From Stenotrophomonas sp. BIO128-Bstrain (GTDB taxonomy: Bacteria; Pseudomonadota; Gammaproteobacteria; Xanthomonadales; Xanthomonadaceae): a stretch of 64,000 nt of DNA. Shown piece after piece: positions 29,579 through 38,848 of the stretch. The DNA lies in assembly GCF_030128875.1 (NCBI RefSeq), contig NZ_CP124620.1:3348001-3412000 (forward strand), read 5' to 3'. The notes beneath the pieces were generated by a model, which worked only from the letters and a program-made list of their open reading frames with translations, did no database searches and was not told where the DNA came from. Position 1 is the stretch's first letter. Every line of letters starts with the position of its first letter. Position numbers and translations under genes: made by a program.

Positions 29579-30568
29579 TCAGGGCTTGGCCGCCTGCTCG
29601 ATGCGCTGTTCGATCGCACCGAAGATGCTCTCGCCGGCCGCATCGAACATCTCGATCCGCACCACATCGCCGAAGGACATGAACGGCGTGCTCGGCTTGC
29701 CATCGCGCAGGGTTTCCACGGTGCGCTGTTCGGCGAAGCAGGACGCACCCTTGCTGGTGTCCTCGTTGGCGATGGTGCCCGAGCCGACGATCGCACCGGC
29801 GCCCAGCGGACGGGTCTTGGCGGCGTGCGCGACCAGCTGGGCGAAGTTGAACTGCATGTCCACGCCGGCTTCCGGCGCGCCGAACCATTCCCCATTGATA
29901 TGGGTGGCCAGCGGCAGGTGGACCTTGCTGTCCTGCCAGGCGTCACCCAGCTCATCGGGGGTGACGAACACCGGTGACAGCGCCGAGCGCGGCTTGGACT
30001 GCAGGAAACCGAAGCCCTTGGCCAGCTCGCCCGGGATCAGGTTGCGCAGCGAGACATCGTTGACCAGGCCGATCAGCTGGATATGGCCGGCAGCCTGCTC
30101 CGGCGTCACCGCCATGGGCACGTCGTCGGTGATCACCACCAGCTCGGCTTCCAGATCGATGCCGTACTCCTCGCTGACCACCTTGACCGCGTCGCGCGGG
30201 CCGTAAAAACCGGCACTGGTGGCCTGGTACATCAGCGGGTCGGTGTAGAAGCTCTCCGGCACTTCGGCGCCACGGGCGCGGCGCACGCGGGCCACGTGCG
30301 GCAGGTAGGCGCTGCCATCGACGAATTCATAGGCACGCGGCAGCGGCGCGGCCAGCGCCTGCAGGTCGATGTCGAACACGCCGTCGGCGTCGCCATCGTT
30401 CAGCGATTCGTACAGGGCATTCAGGCGCGGGGCCAGGTGGCTCCAGTCTTCCAGGGCCTGCTGCAGGGTCGCGGCGATGCCGGTGGCGCGTACGCCCTGG
30501 CGCAGGTCGCGCGAGACCACGATCAGGGTGCCGTCGCGGCCGCCTTCCTTCAAAGAACCAAGCTTCAT
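29579..30568 (-). CDS. fahA: Fumarylacetoacetate hydrolase family protein
   Basis: A 329-residue protein of the FAH fold, with metal-ligand segments DLEAELVVITDDVP near 141-154 and the GSGTIANEDTSKGASC stretch near 266. It hydrolyses fumarylacetoacetate to fumarate and acetoacetate, the last step of tyrosine catabolism; MaiA, encoded immediately downstream, makes its substrate. The start MKLGSLKEGGRDGTL at 30568 is the conserved N-terminus. Confidence 0.92.
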   Translation of the reverse strand: MKLGSLKEGGRDGTLIVVSRDLRQGVRATGIAATLQQALEDWSHLAPRLNALYESLNDGDADGVFDIDLQALAAPLPRAYEFVDGSAYLPHVARVRRARGAEVPESFYTDPLMYQATSAGFYGPRDAVKVVSEEYGIDLEAELVVITDDVPMAVTPEQAAGHIQLIGLVNDVSLRNLIPGELAKGFGFLQSKPRSALSPVFVTPDELGDAWQDSKVHLPLATHINGEWFGAPEAGVDMQFNFAQLVAHAAKTRPLGAGAIVGSGTIANEDTSKGASCFAEQRTVETLRDGKPSTPFMSFGDVVRIEMFDAAGESIFGAIEQRIEQAAKP

Positions 30569-31012
30569 GGGTGGGTATCCGGGATCGCGAAAATAGGTTT
30601 CAAGTGTAATCAAATGCTTGGCGGGCCGACCAGCTGCACCGCCGCATCGCCTTACCGTAATGCATTGCCTACGCGCAGGAGCAGCCCCGCATGGCGTGGC
30701 TCGACCGTTCCGCCCTCCTCCTCCCAAGCTGAACAGGGGAGTTTGGTATGGGTCTCAAACATCCGTTAGACTATCCGGGTCTGCAGCGGCCGTCCGTTTC
30801 CCTTCGGGATCGCCGGCGATATGGATCAACGATCCGTCGCCCGCCCCCACTCCGACGCCATTCGTCATGCATTCCAGTCTTCGCACCGCGTCGACTGCAC
30901 CCAATTCTCGCAGCGCGGTTCACGGGAACGCTCCGAGTCAGCCGATCACATTGATCTGCCTCGCGTCCGGCCATTCGGCCTGGCGTTACTTTGTCTTTGG
31001 AGCTTCCACCCG
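30569..31012 (+). other. 444-nt intergenic region / long rhlE leader
   Basis: This gap separates divergent fahA and rhlE. TTGGTA (30743-30748) and TAGACT (30767-30772), spaced 18 nt, form a candidate sigma70 promoter, which would leave a leader of about 235 nt. A 68-codon ORF at 30748-30954 with GGGGAG upstream overlaps this promoter, is Arg/Pro-rich and is probably not a gene. No terminator-like hairpin is obvious. Confidence 0.4.
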
Positions 31013-32401
31013 ATGTCTTTTGAATCCTTGGGCCTTGCCCCGTTCCTGCTGCGCGCGTTGACCGAGCAGGGCTACGATACCCCCACGCCGATCCAGGAGC
31101 AGGCCATCCCGCTCGCCCTGGAAGGTCGCGACCTGCTGGCCGGCGCACAGACCGGTACCGGCAAGACCGCCGCCTTCGGCCTGCCGCTGCTGCAGCACCT
31201 GGGTACCAACCCGCAGGCCGTCAATGGCCCGCGCAAGCCGCGTGCACTGGTGCTCGCCCCCACCCGCGAACTGGCCACCCAGGTGCATGACAGCCTGCGC
31301 GGCTACAGCAAGTACCTGCGTATCCCGAGCGCCTGCATCTACGGCGGCGTCGGCATGGGCAACCAGTTCGACGTGCTGCGCCGTGGCGTGGACCTGCTGG
31401 TCGCCTGCCCGGGCCGCCTGATCGATCACATCGAGCGTCGCAGCGTCGACCTGTCCGGCATCGAAATCCTGGTCCTGGACGAAGCCGACCGCATGCTCGA
31501 CATGGGCTTCCTGCCGTCGATCAAGAAGATCCTCGCCAAGCTGCCGCGCCAGAACCGCCAGACCCTGCTGTTCTCGGCCACCTTCGAAGAGAGCATCAAG
31601 CAGCTGGCCCTGGAGTTCATGCGCGATCCGGCGCAGATCCAGGTGACCCCGAAGAACACCGTTGCCGAGACCATCACCCACCGCGTGCATCCGGTCGATG
31701 GCGCGCGCAAGCGCGAACTGCTGCTGCACCTGCTGGCGCAGGACAGCCGTGAGCAGACCCTGGTGTTCGGCCGTACCAAGCATGGCTGCGACAAGCTGGC
31801 GATGTTCCTGGACAAGTCCGGCATCAAGACCGCGGCGATCCATGGCAACAAGAGCCAGGGCCAGCGCCTGCGTGCCCTGGGTGACTTCAAGGCCGGCCGC
31901 GTGACCGTGCTGGTGGCCACCGACATCGCCGCACGCGGTATCGACATCAACGAACTGCCGAAGGTCATCAACTACGACCTGCCGATGGTGGCCGAGGATT
32001 ACGTGCACCGCATCGGCCGTACCGGCCGTAACGGTTCGACCGGCCAGGCGATTTCGCTGGTGGCCCAGGACGAAGCCAAGCTGCTGCGCCAGATCGTGCG
32101 CCTGCTCGACAAGGACATGGACATCCGCGACGTGCCGGGCTTCGAGCCGCAGACCCCGATCCGCTGGGGCAACAGTGCGCCGGGCAAGGCCGAAGTGCCG
32201 GGTGGCGATCGTTCGCCGCGCAAGCATGCGCGTCGTCCGCACAGCGAGGCCCCGCGCCACGCCCATGCCGGCCCGAAGAAGGCCGGTGGCGGCCAGCGTG
32301 ATGGCGCCGGTCGCGGTGCACCGCGCGGTGGCCAGCCGCAGGGCCAGCGCCGTGGCGGTGCCGGTCGCAGCCAGGGTGGCGGCGGCGGTCGCGCCAGCTG
32401 A
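31013..32401 (+). CDS. rhlE: DEAD-box ATP-dependent RNA helicase RhlE
   Basis: A 462-residue helicase with Q-motif TPTPIQEQAI near 25, motif I AQTGTGKT, motif Ia PTRELA, motif II DEAD near 154, motif III SAT and motif VI HRIGRTGR near 334. Residues about 395-462 form a basic Gly/Arg/His/Gln-rich tail typical of RNA-binding extensions in RhlE-type proteins. It remodels RNA in ribosome assembly, decay and cold adaptation. The ATG at 31013 gives the standard MSFESLGL start. It ends at a strong bidirectional terminator. Confidence 0.94.
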   Translation: MSFESLGLAPFLLRALTEQGYDTPTPIQEQAIPLALEGRDLLAGAQTGTGKTAAFGLPLLQHLGTNPQAVNGPRKPRALVLAPTRELATQVHDSLRGYSKYLRIPSACIYGGVGMGNQFDVLRRGVDLLVACPGRLIDHIERRSVDLSGIEILVLDEADRMLDMGFLPSIKKILAKLPRQNRQTLLFSATFEESIKQLALEFMRDPAQIQVTPKNTVAETITHRVHPVDGARKRELLLHLLAQDSREQTLVFGRTKHGCDKLAMFLDKSGIKTAAIHGNKSQGQRLRALGDFKAGRVTVLVATDIAARGIDINELPKVINYDLPMVAEDYVHRIGRTGRNGSTGQAISLVAQDEAKLLRQIVRLLDKDMDIRDVPGFEPQTPIRWGNSAPGKAEVPGGDRSPRKHARRPHSEAPRHAHAGPKKAGGGQRDGAGRGAPRGGQPQGQRRGGAGRSQGGGGGRAS

Positions 32402-32425
32402 TTCCTACGGGCATCGCTGAAACGC

Positions 32426-32460
32426 AAAAAGGGCGACGCATCTGCGTCGCCCTTTTTTTT
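32426..32460. terminator. Intrinsic terminator of rhlE
   Basis: A 10-bp GC stem (32431-32440 with 32443-32452) flanked by AAAAA and T8. It works on the plus strand for rhlE and possibly in reverse for the converging TonB receptor gene. Confidence 0.93.
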
Positions 32461-32469
32461 GTGTGTCTC

Positions 32470-32495
32470 GGGAGCCGGCCAGCGGCCGGCACTAC
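32470..32495 (-). repeat. SMAG-type REP unit
   Basis: GCCGGCC/GGCCGGC stem with AGC loop (32474-32490) followed by CTAC (GTAG on the minus strand). It lies between convergent rhlE and the TonB receptor gene. The same 20-mer core recurs at 36121-36145. Confidence 0.8.
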
Positions 32496-32541
32496 CGGCC
32501 CGGTCGTTGGCGCCTGTCCGGCAGTGGCTCGGCGCCCCGAC

Positions 32542-34845
32542 TCAGAAACTGTAGGCCACCGTGATCCGCGCATTGCGGCCGGGCTCGCTGTAGCGGCCGA
32601 TGCCCTCATCGTTGACGTAGCCGTACAGCGTGTTGGTGCCCTTGTTGATGTTGCGCACGCGCTGCCAGAGGTAGTACTCCTCATTGGTCAGGTTGTAGAT
32701 ACCGGCGCTGAGCTTCCACTGCGGGGTGACGTTCCAGGTGCCGTACAGATCCAGCACGGTGTAGCCATCGGCCTTGTCGACGAAGGCGGGCGTGATGACC
32801 TTGCCGGTGGCGTCGGTGGTGTAGGCGTCCTTCGCTTTCTTGGCCACGGCGTGGGTCACGCTGGCGGTGAGGTTCCACACCGGCGACGGCGCGTAGCGCA
32901 CGCCCAGTACCGCACTGGCCGGCACGATGCTCTCCAGCGGGTCGCCGTTGCGCTTCTCGCCTTCGCTGTAGGAGGCCGCCAGGCGCGAGGACCAGGCGTC
33001 GCTGATCTGCCAGCGCCCTTCCAGCTCCACGCCCTTCACCGTCACTTCGCCCGCGTTGGTCGGCATCGTGTAGTTGCGCGAATACAGCACCGGGCCGGTG
33101 GCGGTGGTGCGGAAGCCGCCGGGTACCGACTGGACCAGGTTGGTGTACTCGATGAAGTTCTCGTAGCGGTCGCGGAACACCGACAGGCCCAGCTGCGCGC
33201 GATCGGTGCTCCAGCGGTAGCCGAACTCCAGATTCAGGCTCTTCTCCGCCTCCAGGTCCGGGTTGGAGACGGTGTCGTTGAGCAGCAGCGGCTGGCCGTT
33301 CTGCGCGTTGATGACCTGGGTGGCGCTGGTCGGCGAATACATGTCCGCCACGGTCGGTGCGCGGAAGCCACGCCCCACCTGCGCCCACAGCGCGTGATCG
33401 GGCAGGAAGCGGTACTCGGCGCCCAGCTGCCAGCTCGGCGAAGCGAAGCTCACATCGCGCACGGTGCCGGTGCGGTCCACGAAGGTGGCATCCACCTGCG
33501 GTGAGTAATCGTAACGGTCGTAGCGCGCACCGGCGCTGAGCGTCAGCCGTTCGTCCAGCAGCTGCACGCTGTCGCGCAGGTACAGGTTCCAGGCGGTCAC
33601 GTCGGTCTTGGGCACCTGCCGCGGGTCGATCTCCACCGAGGCGACCGCGCCGGCCGCGTTCCAGCGCGTATCAACCGCAGTGAAATCGATGTCGCGCTGC
33701 TGCCAGGCCAGGCCGTAGACCACGTCATGGCGCGCGCCGGCAGTGGCGAAGACCTTGCTGAAGTCGGCCGCGGCGCGGTCCAGGGTCTGCTTGGTCGAGC
33801 GGTTCTCGCTGCGCAGGCATGGCGTCGTGCCGCCGGGGCAGCCGCTGCCGGCCACGATGGTGGTGATGCCACGGCTGTCGGTGACCTGGCGGTCCAGCTG
33901 TGCATCCAGCGTATCGAACAGCGCGTTGTCAGCGCGCCACTGGTAGTTCACCCCGTAGCGGTCACGGTCGTTGGTGTCATGACCTTTGCGCGACAGGTAA
34001 CCCGGCGCGTAGACGCGCGAGAGGTTGTCCACGTCGTTGGTGGCGCGGCCACGCTCGTAGAGGAAGCCCAGCGTGTTGGCCTCGTCGAGCTGCAGGTCGA
34101 ACTTGCCCAGCAGATTGTCGCGGGTGCTGTCCACCGGATCCGGCGTGCGGCGACCGACCCCGATGCGGTCGTTGGTGGTGTCATACCACGACTCGGATTC
34201 ATGGCCTTCGCGGCGGGTGTAGACCAGCATCGATTCGACGATGCCGGTACGGTTGGCAAAGGTCAGCGTGCCCATGGTTTCGTCATTGGCACCGGAGTAC
34301 CCCGCCTTGAACCCAAGGTGGGTATCGTTGCCGGTACGCGTGAGGTAGTCGGCCGGGTCCTTGGTGGTGAACACCACCGCACCCCCCAGCGCACCGCTGC
34401 CGGCGCTGATCGAGTCGGCGCCCTTGATCACGGCCAGGCTTTTGAGGGTATCGATGTCCACATCGCCGCGGCCACCGCGAAAGAACTCGTAGGAACGCGC
34501 GGTTTCCACCGATTCGCCCAGGCTCAGACCATCGACGGTGATCGCGACGCGGTCGCTTTCCAGGCCGCGGATATTGAAGCCGTTGTCGCCGAATCGGCCC
34601 ATGTCCACGATGCTGACACCGGGGATGTAGCGGATCGCTTCTTCCATCGTGTTGGCCATCTCGTTGTCGAGATCGGCCGCGGTAAGGACGGTGACGTTCT
34701 GGTTGGTCGAACGGGTTTTCTTGGCGCGCTCGGCCTGCACGCGCACGGTATCGAGCGTGCTGGCATCGGCAGCGGTTTCAGCATGCACGGTGACGGACAG
34801 GCTGGCGCCAACCGCCAGCGCCAGCAGGGTGAGGGACGACTTCAT
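32542..34845 (-). CDS. TonB-dependent receptor, haem/haemoglobin receptor-like
   Basis: A 767-residue outer-membrane receptor. The signal peptide (1-22) is followed by a plug domain (about 45-170) with FNIRGLESDRVAITVDGLSLG and GSGALGGAVVFTTKDP. The 22-strand barrel ends in ITVAYSF with terminal Phe. FRAP near 445 and NPDL near 484 are the paired boxes of haem receptors, but the segment between them has no histidine, so haem as ligand is uncertain. It is probably in one Fur-controlled unit with the EF-hand gene upstream (174-nt gap). Confidence 0.9.
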   Translation of the reverse strand: MKSSLTLLALAVGASLSVTVHAETAADASTLDTVRVQAERAKKTRSTNQNVTVLTAADLDNEMANTMEEAIRYIPGVSIVDMGRFGDNGFNIRGLESDRVAITVDGLSLGESVETARSYEFFRGGRGDVDIDTLKSLAVIKGADSISAGSGALGGAVVFTTKDPADYLTRTGNDTHLGFKAGYSGANDETMGTLTFANRTGIVESMLVYTRREGHESESWYDTTNDRIGVGRRTPDPVDSTRDNLLGKFDLQLDEANTLGFLYERGRATNDVDNLSRVYAPGYLSRKGHDTNDRDRYGVNYQWRADNALFDTLDAQLDRQVTDSRGITTIVAGSGCPGGTTPCLRSENRSTKQTLDRAAADFSKVFATAGARHDVVYGLAWQQRDIDFTAVDTRWNAAGAVASVEIDPRQVPKTDVTAWNLYLRDSVQLLDERLTLSAGARYDRYDYSPQVDATFVDRTGTVRDVSFASPSWQLGAEYRFLPDHALWAQVGRGFRAPTVADMYSPTSATQVINAQNGQPLLLNDTVSNPDLEAEKSLNLEFGYRWSTDRAQLGLSVFRDRYENFIEYTNLVQSVPGGFRTTATGPVLYSRNYTMPTNAGEVTVKGVELEGRWQISDAWSSRLAASYSEGEKRNGDPLESIVPASAVLGVRYAPSPVWNLTASVTHAVAKKAKDAYTTDATGKVITPAFVDKADGYTVLDLYGTWNVTPQWKLSAGIYNLTNEEYYLWQRVRNINKGTNTLYGYVNDEGIGRYSEPGRNARITVAYSF

Positions 34846-35019
34846 GATCAAGCTCCGCAGGAGGGGAAAGAAATGGCGTGAGGCCGCGGTGGCGGCGGGC
34901 CGTTCCTGGCTGCGGCGATCGGTGGATCGAGCGGGGCTGGGGGGCAAGGGCGCGCAGGGGGCGCGCGCCGGGTTCATCCGTGGGTGCAGGCGTGCGACGT
35001 GCAGGGCACGTCCAGGCCG

Positions 35020-35871
35020 CTAGCGGTTGCCGTTGGCCGAATGCGCGCCGGCGACCGGCTCGGGATCGCGTGCATCGACGACGCCGTCGCCATTGCTGTC
35101 GGCGCGGTCGAACATGCGCTTGCCCGAGAGCTGGTACTCGGCAAAGGTCATGCGGCCATCGGTGTCCTTGTCCAGCGAGGCGAAGCGCACGCGGGCCTGG
35201 CGCGCGGCATCGGCACGGACACGCTGGCGCTGCTGCTCCAGGCGGCCGCTGAACTCGGCGGTGTATTCGGCCAGCGACAGCGTACCGTTGCCGTCGGCAT
35301 CGGTGGCGGCGAAGCCCGCGGCACGCACTGCGTCGAACTCGTCGCGATCCACCGCGCCATCCTGGTTGCGGTCGTACAGCTCCAGCATGCCGTTGGCGGT
35401 GTGCGAGGTCGGCATCTTCAGCGGATCGCGCGAAGACGCCGCGGCCGTCTCCTGCGTGGCGTTCTGCGAGGCCTCGTAGCCGGCCCAGGTGCGTTCGCCG
35501 GCGGCATCGTACTCGGCGCGGCTGATCGCCCCGTTCCCGTCGCGATCCAGTGCCTTGAAACGGGTGTCGGTCTGGCGCAGGTGGCCAGCGCGCGCGTCGG
35601 CCAGGCGCACATCGAAGCGCTGCAGGTACTCATCGACGTATTCCTGTTCGTCGACGTGGCCGTCCTGGTTGCGGTCGGTGTCGGTGTAACGCTGCTTGCG
35701 GAAGGCCTCGAACTGGGCCCAGCTGACGCTGTCGGTCCCTTCGGTGGCGAACTGCGCCAGGAAGGCAGCCGCGGTCGGGGACACAGGGGTGGCCTTGGTG
35801 GCCGGTTGTGCATGGGCGGCCGGCGCCAGCACCAGTGCCAGCAGGGCCGCGGTGAGCGGGACGATCTTCAT
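35020..35871 (-). CDS. Secreted EF-hand calcium-binding protein
   Basis: A 283-residue protein with a signal peptide (1-21, AHA cleavage). At least five EF-hand-type loops are visible: DTDRNQDGHVDEQE, DRDGNGAISRAE, DRNQDGAVDRDE, DADGNGTLSLAE and DKDTDGRMTFAE, plus a C-terminal DSNGDGVVDARD. It is therefore a periplasmic or secreted multi-site Ca2+ binder. A perfect 21-bp Fur-type palindrome lies 117 nt upstream, and a TonB receptor gene follows on the same strand. A link to metal uptake is inferred from context. Confidence 0.9.
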   Translation of the reverse strand: MKIVPLTAALLALVLAPAAHAQPATKATPVSPTAAAFLAQFATEGTDSVSWAQFEAFRKQRYTDTDRNQDGHVDEQEYVDEYLQRFDVRLADARAGHLRQTDTRFKALDRDGNGAISRAEYDAAGERTWAGYEASQNATQETAAASSRDPLKMPTSHTANGMLELYDRNQDGAVDRDEFDAVRAAGFAATDADGNGTLSLAEYTAEFSGRLEQQRQRVRADAARQARVRFASLDKDTDGRMTFAEYQLSGKRMFDRADSNGDGVVDARDPEPVAGAHSANGNR

Positions 35872-35987
35872 GGTGGTTCCCCTGGAGAAAGGACGGTTAC
35901 GGTTCGACAACGTGGACGCGCAGCGATCAGGCGGGCGGCTTCTCGCGGAAACAGCCGGGCGATCCCGGCGGGCGCCATCCTATTCTT

Positions 35988-36008
35988 ATTGCGAATGATT
36001 CGCAATAC
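35988..36008 (-). promoter_or_regulatory. Candidate Fur box
   Basis: Perfect palindrome with 10-bp arms TATTGCGAAT/ATTCGCAATA around a single central base. The GAATGATTC core resembles the Fur consensus (AATGATTATCATT family). It is placed to control the EF-hand/TonB receptor unit. Confidence 0.7.
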
Positions 36009-36050
36009 GGAATTTTCACATGGGGTGTGATGGGTGTCCAGCAACCGAAA

Positions 36051-36072
36051 ACAGCCGACGTTGGTCGGCTGT
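36051..36072. repeat. Palindrome, REP-like
   Basis: ACAGCCGAC-GTTG-GTCGGCTGT, perfect 9-bp arms, in the gap between the M14 peptidase stop and the EF-hand promoter region. There is no T tract and no GTAG head, so it is a REP relative or a simple 3' hairpin. Confidence 0.55.
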
Positions 36073-36120
36073 GTCGGACACATAGCGGGGGAGGCCGGCG
36101 TGTCACCCCGGGTGTGGTCG

Positions 36121-36145
36121 GGAGCCGGCCAGCGGCCGGCACTAC
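36121..36145 (-). repeat. SMAG-type REP unit
   Basis: Same core as 32470-32495: 7-bp GCCGGCC stem (36124-36140) followed by CTAC. It sits 14 nt beyond the M14 peptidase stop codon. Confidence 0.8.
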
Positions 36146-36159
36146 CGCTGCCGAAGGCG

Positions 36160-38742
36160 TCAGCCGCGCGGCTTGGTCGGGTTGAGCTGGTTGCCGAAGA
36201 AGATCGCGTTCAACAGCAGGCGCTCGGTGCCGTGCCAGTACTTGCGATGCGCCGGGTCATCGGCGAACAGCACCACGTTGCCCTGCCCCTGCGGCGAGAC
36301 CAGCAGCCAGGCCGCACCAGCGACGCGGCTGCGGTTGCGCTCGGACAGATACCCGTTGACCTTGGGCGCTTCGTCGATGCGTACCACCGTGGAGAACGGG
36401 TTGCGGCTGGGCTGGAAGCTCAGGCCGTTTTCCTTGTTCACCGCCAGCTGCCGGCGCGGCACGCCGAAGCCCAGCGGATGCGTGGTGTCCACGTCGGCGC
36501 TGAGGATGTTGCCGCTCACGCGTTCGATCGCGGCGATGTCGCGCTGATCGCCAAAGGCGCGTCGTGCCGCCTCCGGTTCCTTCTCCTCCGGCCCCAGCAC
36601 TTCGTCGCTGAGCTTCTGCTCGATTGCCCAGCGCGCGGCGGTGCCATAGGTGATCAACGTGCCGCCAGCATTGATCCAGCGCTTGAGCGCGGCCACGGCG
36701 GTGGCATCGACGCCACCGTAGGTGCCCCCGGCCAGGACAATGGTGGTGTAGCGATCCAGAGCGACCTTGCCGAGCTGGGCCGGATCGATCTTGCTGGCCG
36801 GCAGTTGCAGATGCTGATCAAGCAGGAACCAGGCCGAGCCGATCTCGGTTGCACTCACGCCCTCGCCCATCACCAGCGCGACCGCCGGCTTGCGCAGTGC
36901 CTTGACACTGTCGCTGCCCAGATCGATACCCCCACGGCTCTGCCCACTGGACAGCGCCTGGATATGCACGCCACTGCTGCGTGCCGCGGCGTCGACCGCC
37001 GCGAGCAGTTCGGCACCGGCCAGCGGCTGGCCCGCCACCGGCACCACCACGCTGCCGTAGCCGAACGACTGCTCGCCCTGCGCGGTGGCTGCCGTGAACG
37101 GCTGGAACGCGGCGCGGGTCAGCAGGCCCTTGGCCTGCAGCGCGTACAGCGCGCGGCTGGCGTTGTAATCGCGCCAGTCAAACACGTAGGCATAGCCCGC
37201 CTCGCCACCGACCACTCTACCGTTCGCGTCCGGCACGCTGGCCACGCGCTCGCCACCGGCAATCCGGCTGCGGCTGGCGGCGAATGCGACGCCGTAGGCT
37301 GGTGCGATCGCATAGGAGGTGCTGCCGTAGAACACATCGCCCTTGATCGGCGGGGTGTCGGCGAAGATCGAATGGACGAGGCGGAACTGCGGCTGCGCGG
37401 CCTGGACCACGTAGGCACTGCCCGGCTCGAAGCGTTGGCCGTCCACCGTCACCGGGGCGCTCAATGCCTGCACGGTGATCTGGTGCTGCAGCAGCAGATC
37501 CAGCAGGCGCCGGGTCAGGCCCGGATCGCCCGCGTCGCCGAACACGAACGACTTCACCGGCTGATGGTTGGCCTGCTTCAGGGCCGACTGGAAGAAATCC
37601 TTCTGCAGCTTCAGCAGCCCGTCGCGCTCGGTGACCGCGCCGCGCACGGTGCCCAGGCCAGTGGCCACCTGGTTGCGGATGGTGAAGCCGAAGGTCAGCA
37701 GGCCGTTGACCGATTCCTGCACGCGGCCTCGCGAGCTGGCCTGCTCCACGGTCACCCCCACCGCACCGTGGAAGTCCGGGTAGGTCGAGCCATAGACCGG
37801 CGAGAAGTTATCGAAGTTCTCCCCGGTGTAGTACAGCGAGCCCAGCGCATCCAGCGACTGTGCGTGGTACTTGGCCAGGGTCTTGTTGAACGCATACGAC
37901 GACGCCGGGATGAGCGGGCTGTGCATGCTGGCCGGCGACGGTTCGAAGTAGTAGGTGCTGTCCTTGCCCATCTCGTGGAAATCGATCTGGACGTTGGGAT
38001 ACCACTGGTGGAAGTACGCGATCTTCGGCCGCGTGTCCTGCTGGGTCAGCGCCAGCCAGTCGCGGTTGAGGTCGGTGAAGTAGTGATTGGTGCGGCCCTG
38101 CGGGAACGGTTCGACATGTTCCTTGTCGGCCGGGTCGGCCGAGGCCGGCGAGGACGCATACGCATTGTGCCAGCTCGCCGCGCGGTCACGCCCGTCCGGG
38201 TTCTGCGCCGGATCGAACAGCACCACCGCGTGCTGCAGCCACTGCGCGGTTTCCACACTGCGGTTGGCGACCAGGTAGTAGGCGGTGAGCATCGCTGCTT
38301 CACCGCTGGAGGTTTCATTGCCGTGCACGCTGTAGCCCAGCCACACCACCACCGGGCTGCTGCCGGCGGCCGAGAGCGGCTGCGCCGGATCGGCCAGGGT
38401 GACGTGCTGGCGCCGCAGCGCCTCCAGGTTCTGCAGATTCTGTGCCGAGGTCACCGTGGCGATCAGCAGCGGGCGGCCCTCGTAACTGCGCCCGATCTCT
38501 TCGACCTTGATCTTGTCGGAGTGTTTGGCCAGTTCGTTGAAATACGCCACCAGCTGATCGTGCCGCGTGTAGCGGCTGCCGATCTCATAGCCGAGGAACT
38601 GCTGCGGGGTGGGAATGGACGGATCGAACTCGCCGCCCTGCGGGAAGAAGTACGCGCTCTGCGCGAACGCTGGCGCGGCCAGCAACCACAACGCGCCCAC
38701 CAGCCAGGTGATGGGACGTGACACGACACGATGCAAAGACAC
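36160..38742 (-). CDS. M14-family zinc carboxypeptidase
   Basis: An 860-residue secreted metallopeptidase. The GTG at 38742 (GGGGAA upstream) gives a clean signal peptide ending AAPAFAQ. The M14 zinc site is GYSVHGNETSSGE near residue 130 (H and E ligands), with the third ligand in QIDFHEMG near 227. A long C-terminal region of about 500 residues has mixed alpha/beta character, including class I amidotransferase-like stretches. It lies 106 nt downstream of a large TonB receptor on the same strand, suggesting trimming of peptides before or after uptake. Substrate unknown. Confidence 0.88.
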   Translation of the reverse strand: MSLHRVVSRPITWLVGALWLLAAPAFAQSAYFFPQGGEFDPSIPTPQQFLGYEIGSRYTRHDQLVAYFNELAKHSDKIKVEEIGRSYEGRPLLIATVTSAQNLQNLEALRRQHVTLADPAQPLSAAGSSPVVVWLGYSVHGNETSSGEAAMLTAYYLVANRSVETAQWLQHAVVLFDPAQNPDGRDRAASWHNAYASSPASADPADKEHVEPFPQGRTNHYFTDLNRDWLALTQQDTRPKIAYFHQWYPNVQIDFHEMGKDSTYYFEPSPASMHSPLIPASSYAFNKTLAKYHAQSLDALGSLYYTGENFDNFSPVYGSTYPDFHGAVGVTVEQASSRGRVQESVNGLLTFGFTIRNQVATGLGTVRGAVTERDGLLKLQKDFFQSALKQANHQPVKSFVFGDAGDPGLTRRLLDLLLQHQITVQALSAPVTVDGQRFEPGSAYVVQAAQPQFRLVHSIFADTPPIKGDVFYGSTSYAIAPAYGVAFAASRSRIAGGERVASVPDANGRVVGGEAGYAYVFDWRDYNASRALYALQAKGLLTRAAFQPFTAATAQGEQSFGYGSVVVPVAGQPLAGAELLAAVDAAARSSGVHIQALSSGQSRGGIDLGSDSVKALRKPAVALVMGEGVSATEIGSAWFLLDQHLQLPASKIDPAQLGKVALDRYTTIVLAGGTYGGVDATAVAALKRWINAGGTLITYGTAARWAIEQKLSDEVLGPEEKEPEAARRAFGDQRDIAAIERVSGNILSADVDTTHPLGFGVPRRQLAVNKENGLSFQPSRNPFSTVVRIDEAPKVNGYLSERNRSRVAGAAWLLVSPQGQGNVVLFADDPAHRKYWHGTERLLLNAIFFGNQLNPTKPRG

Positions 38743-38848
38743 AGCAGTTCCCCATGAAGCGGGCCGGCATCTCCGCCGGCCCCGTTGGATGCGCACGCTC
38801 CGGTGCAGCCAGGTGCCGGGCCGGCGCGAAGGCGACCGGCCCGCAGGT

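Noticed and set aside
30748..30954. 68-codon ORF with GGGGAG upstream in the rhlE leader
   Set aside because: Overlaps the likely promoter, has Arg/Pro-rich sequence without recognisable features, and the start would fall within the -35/-10 spacer.
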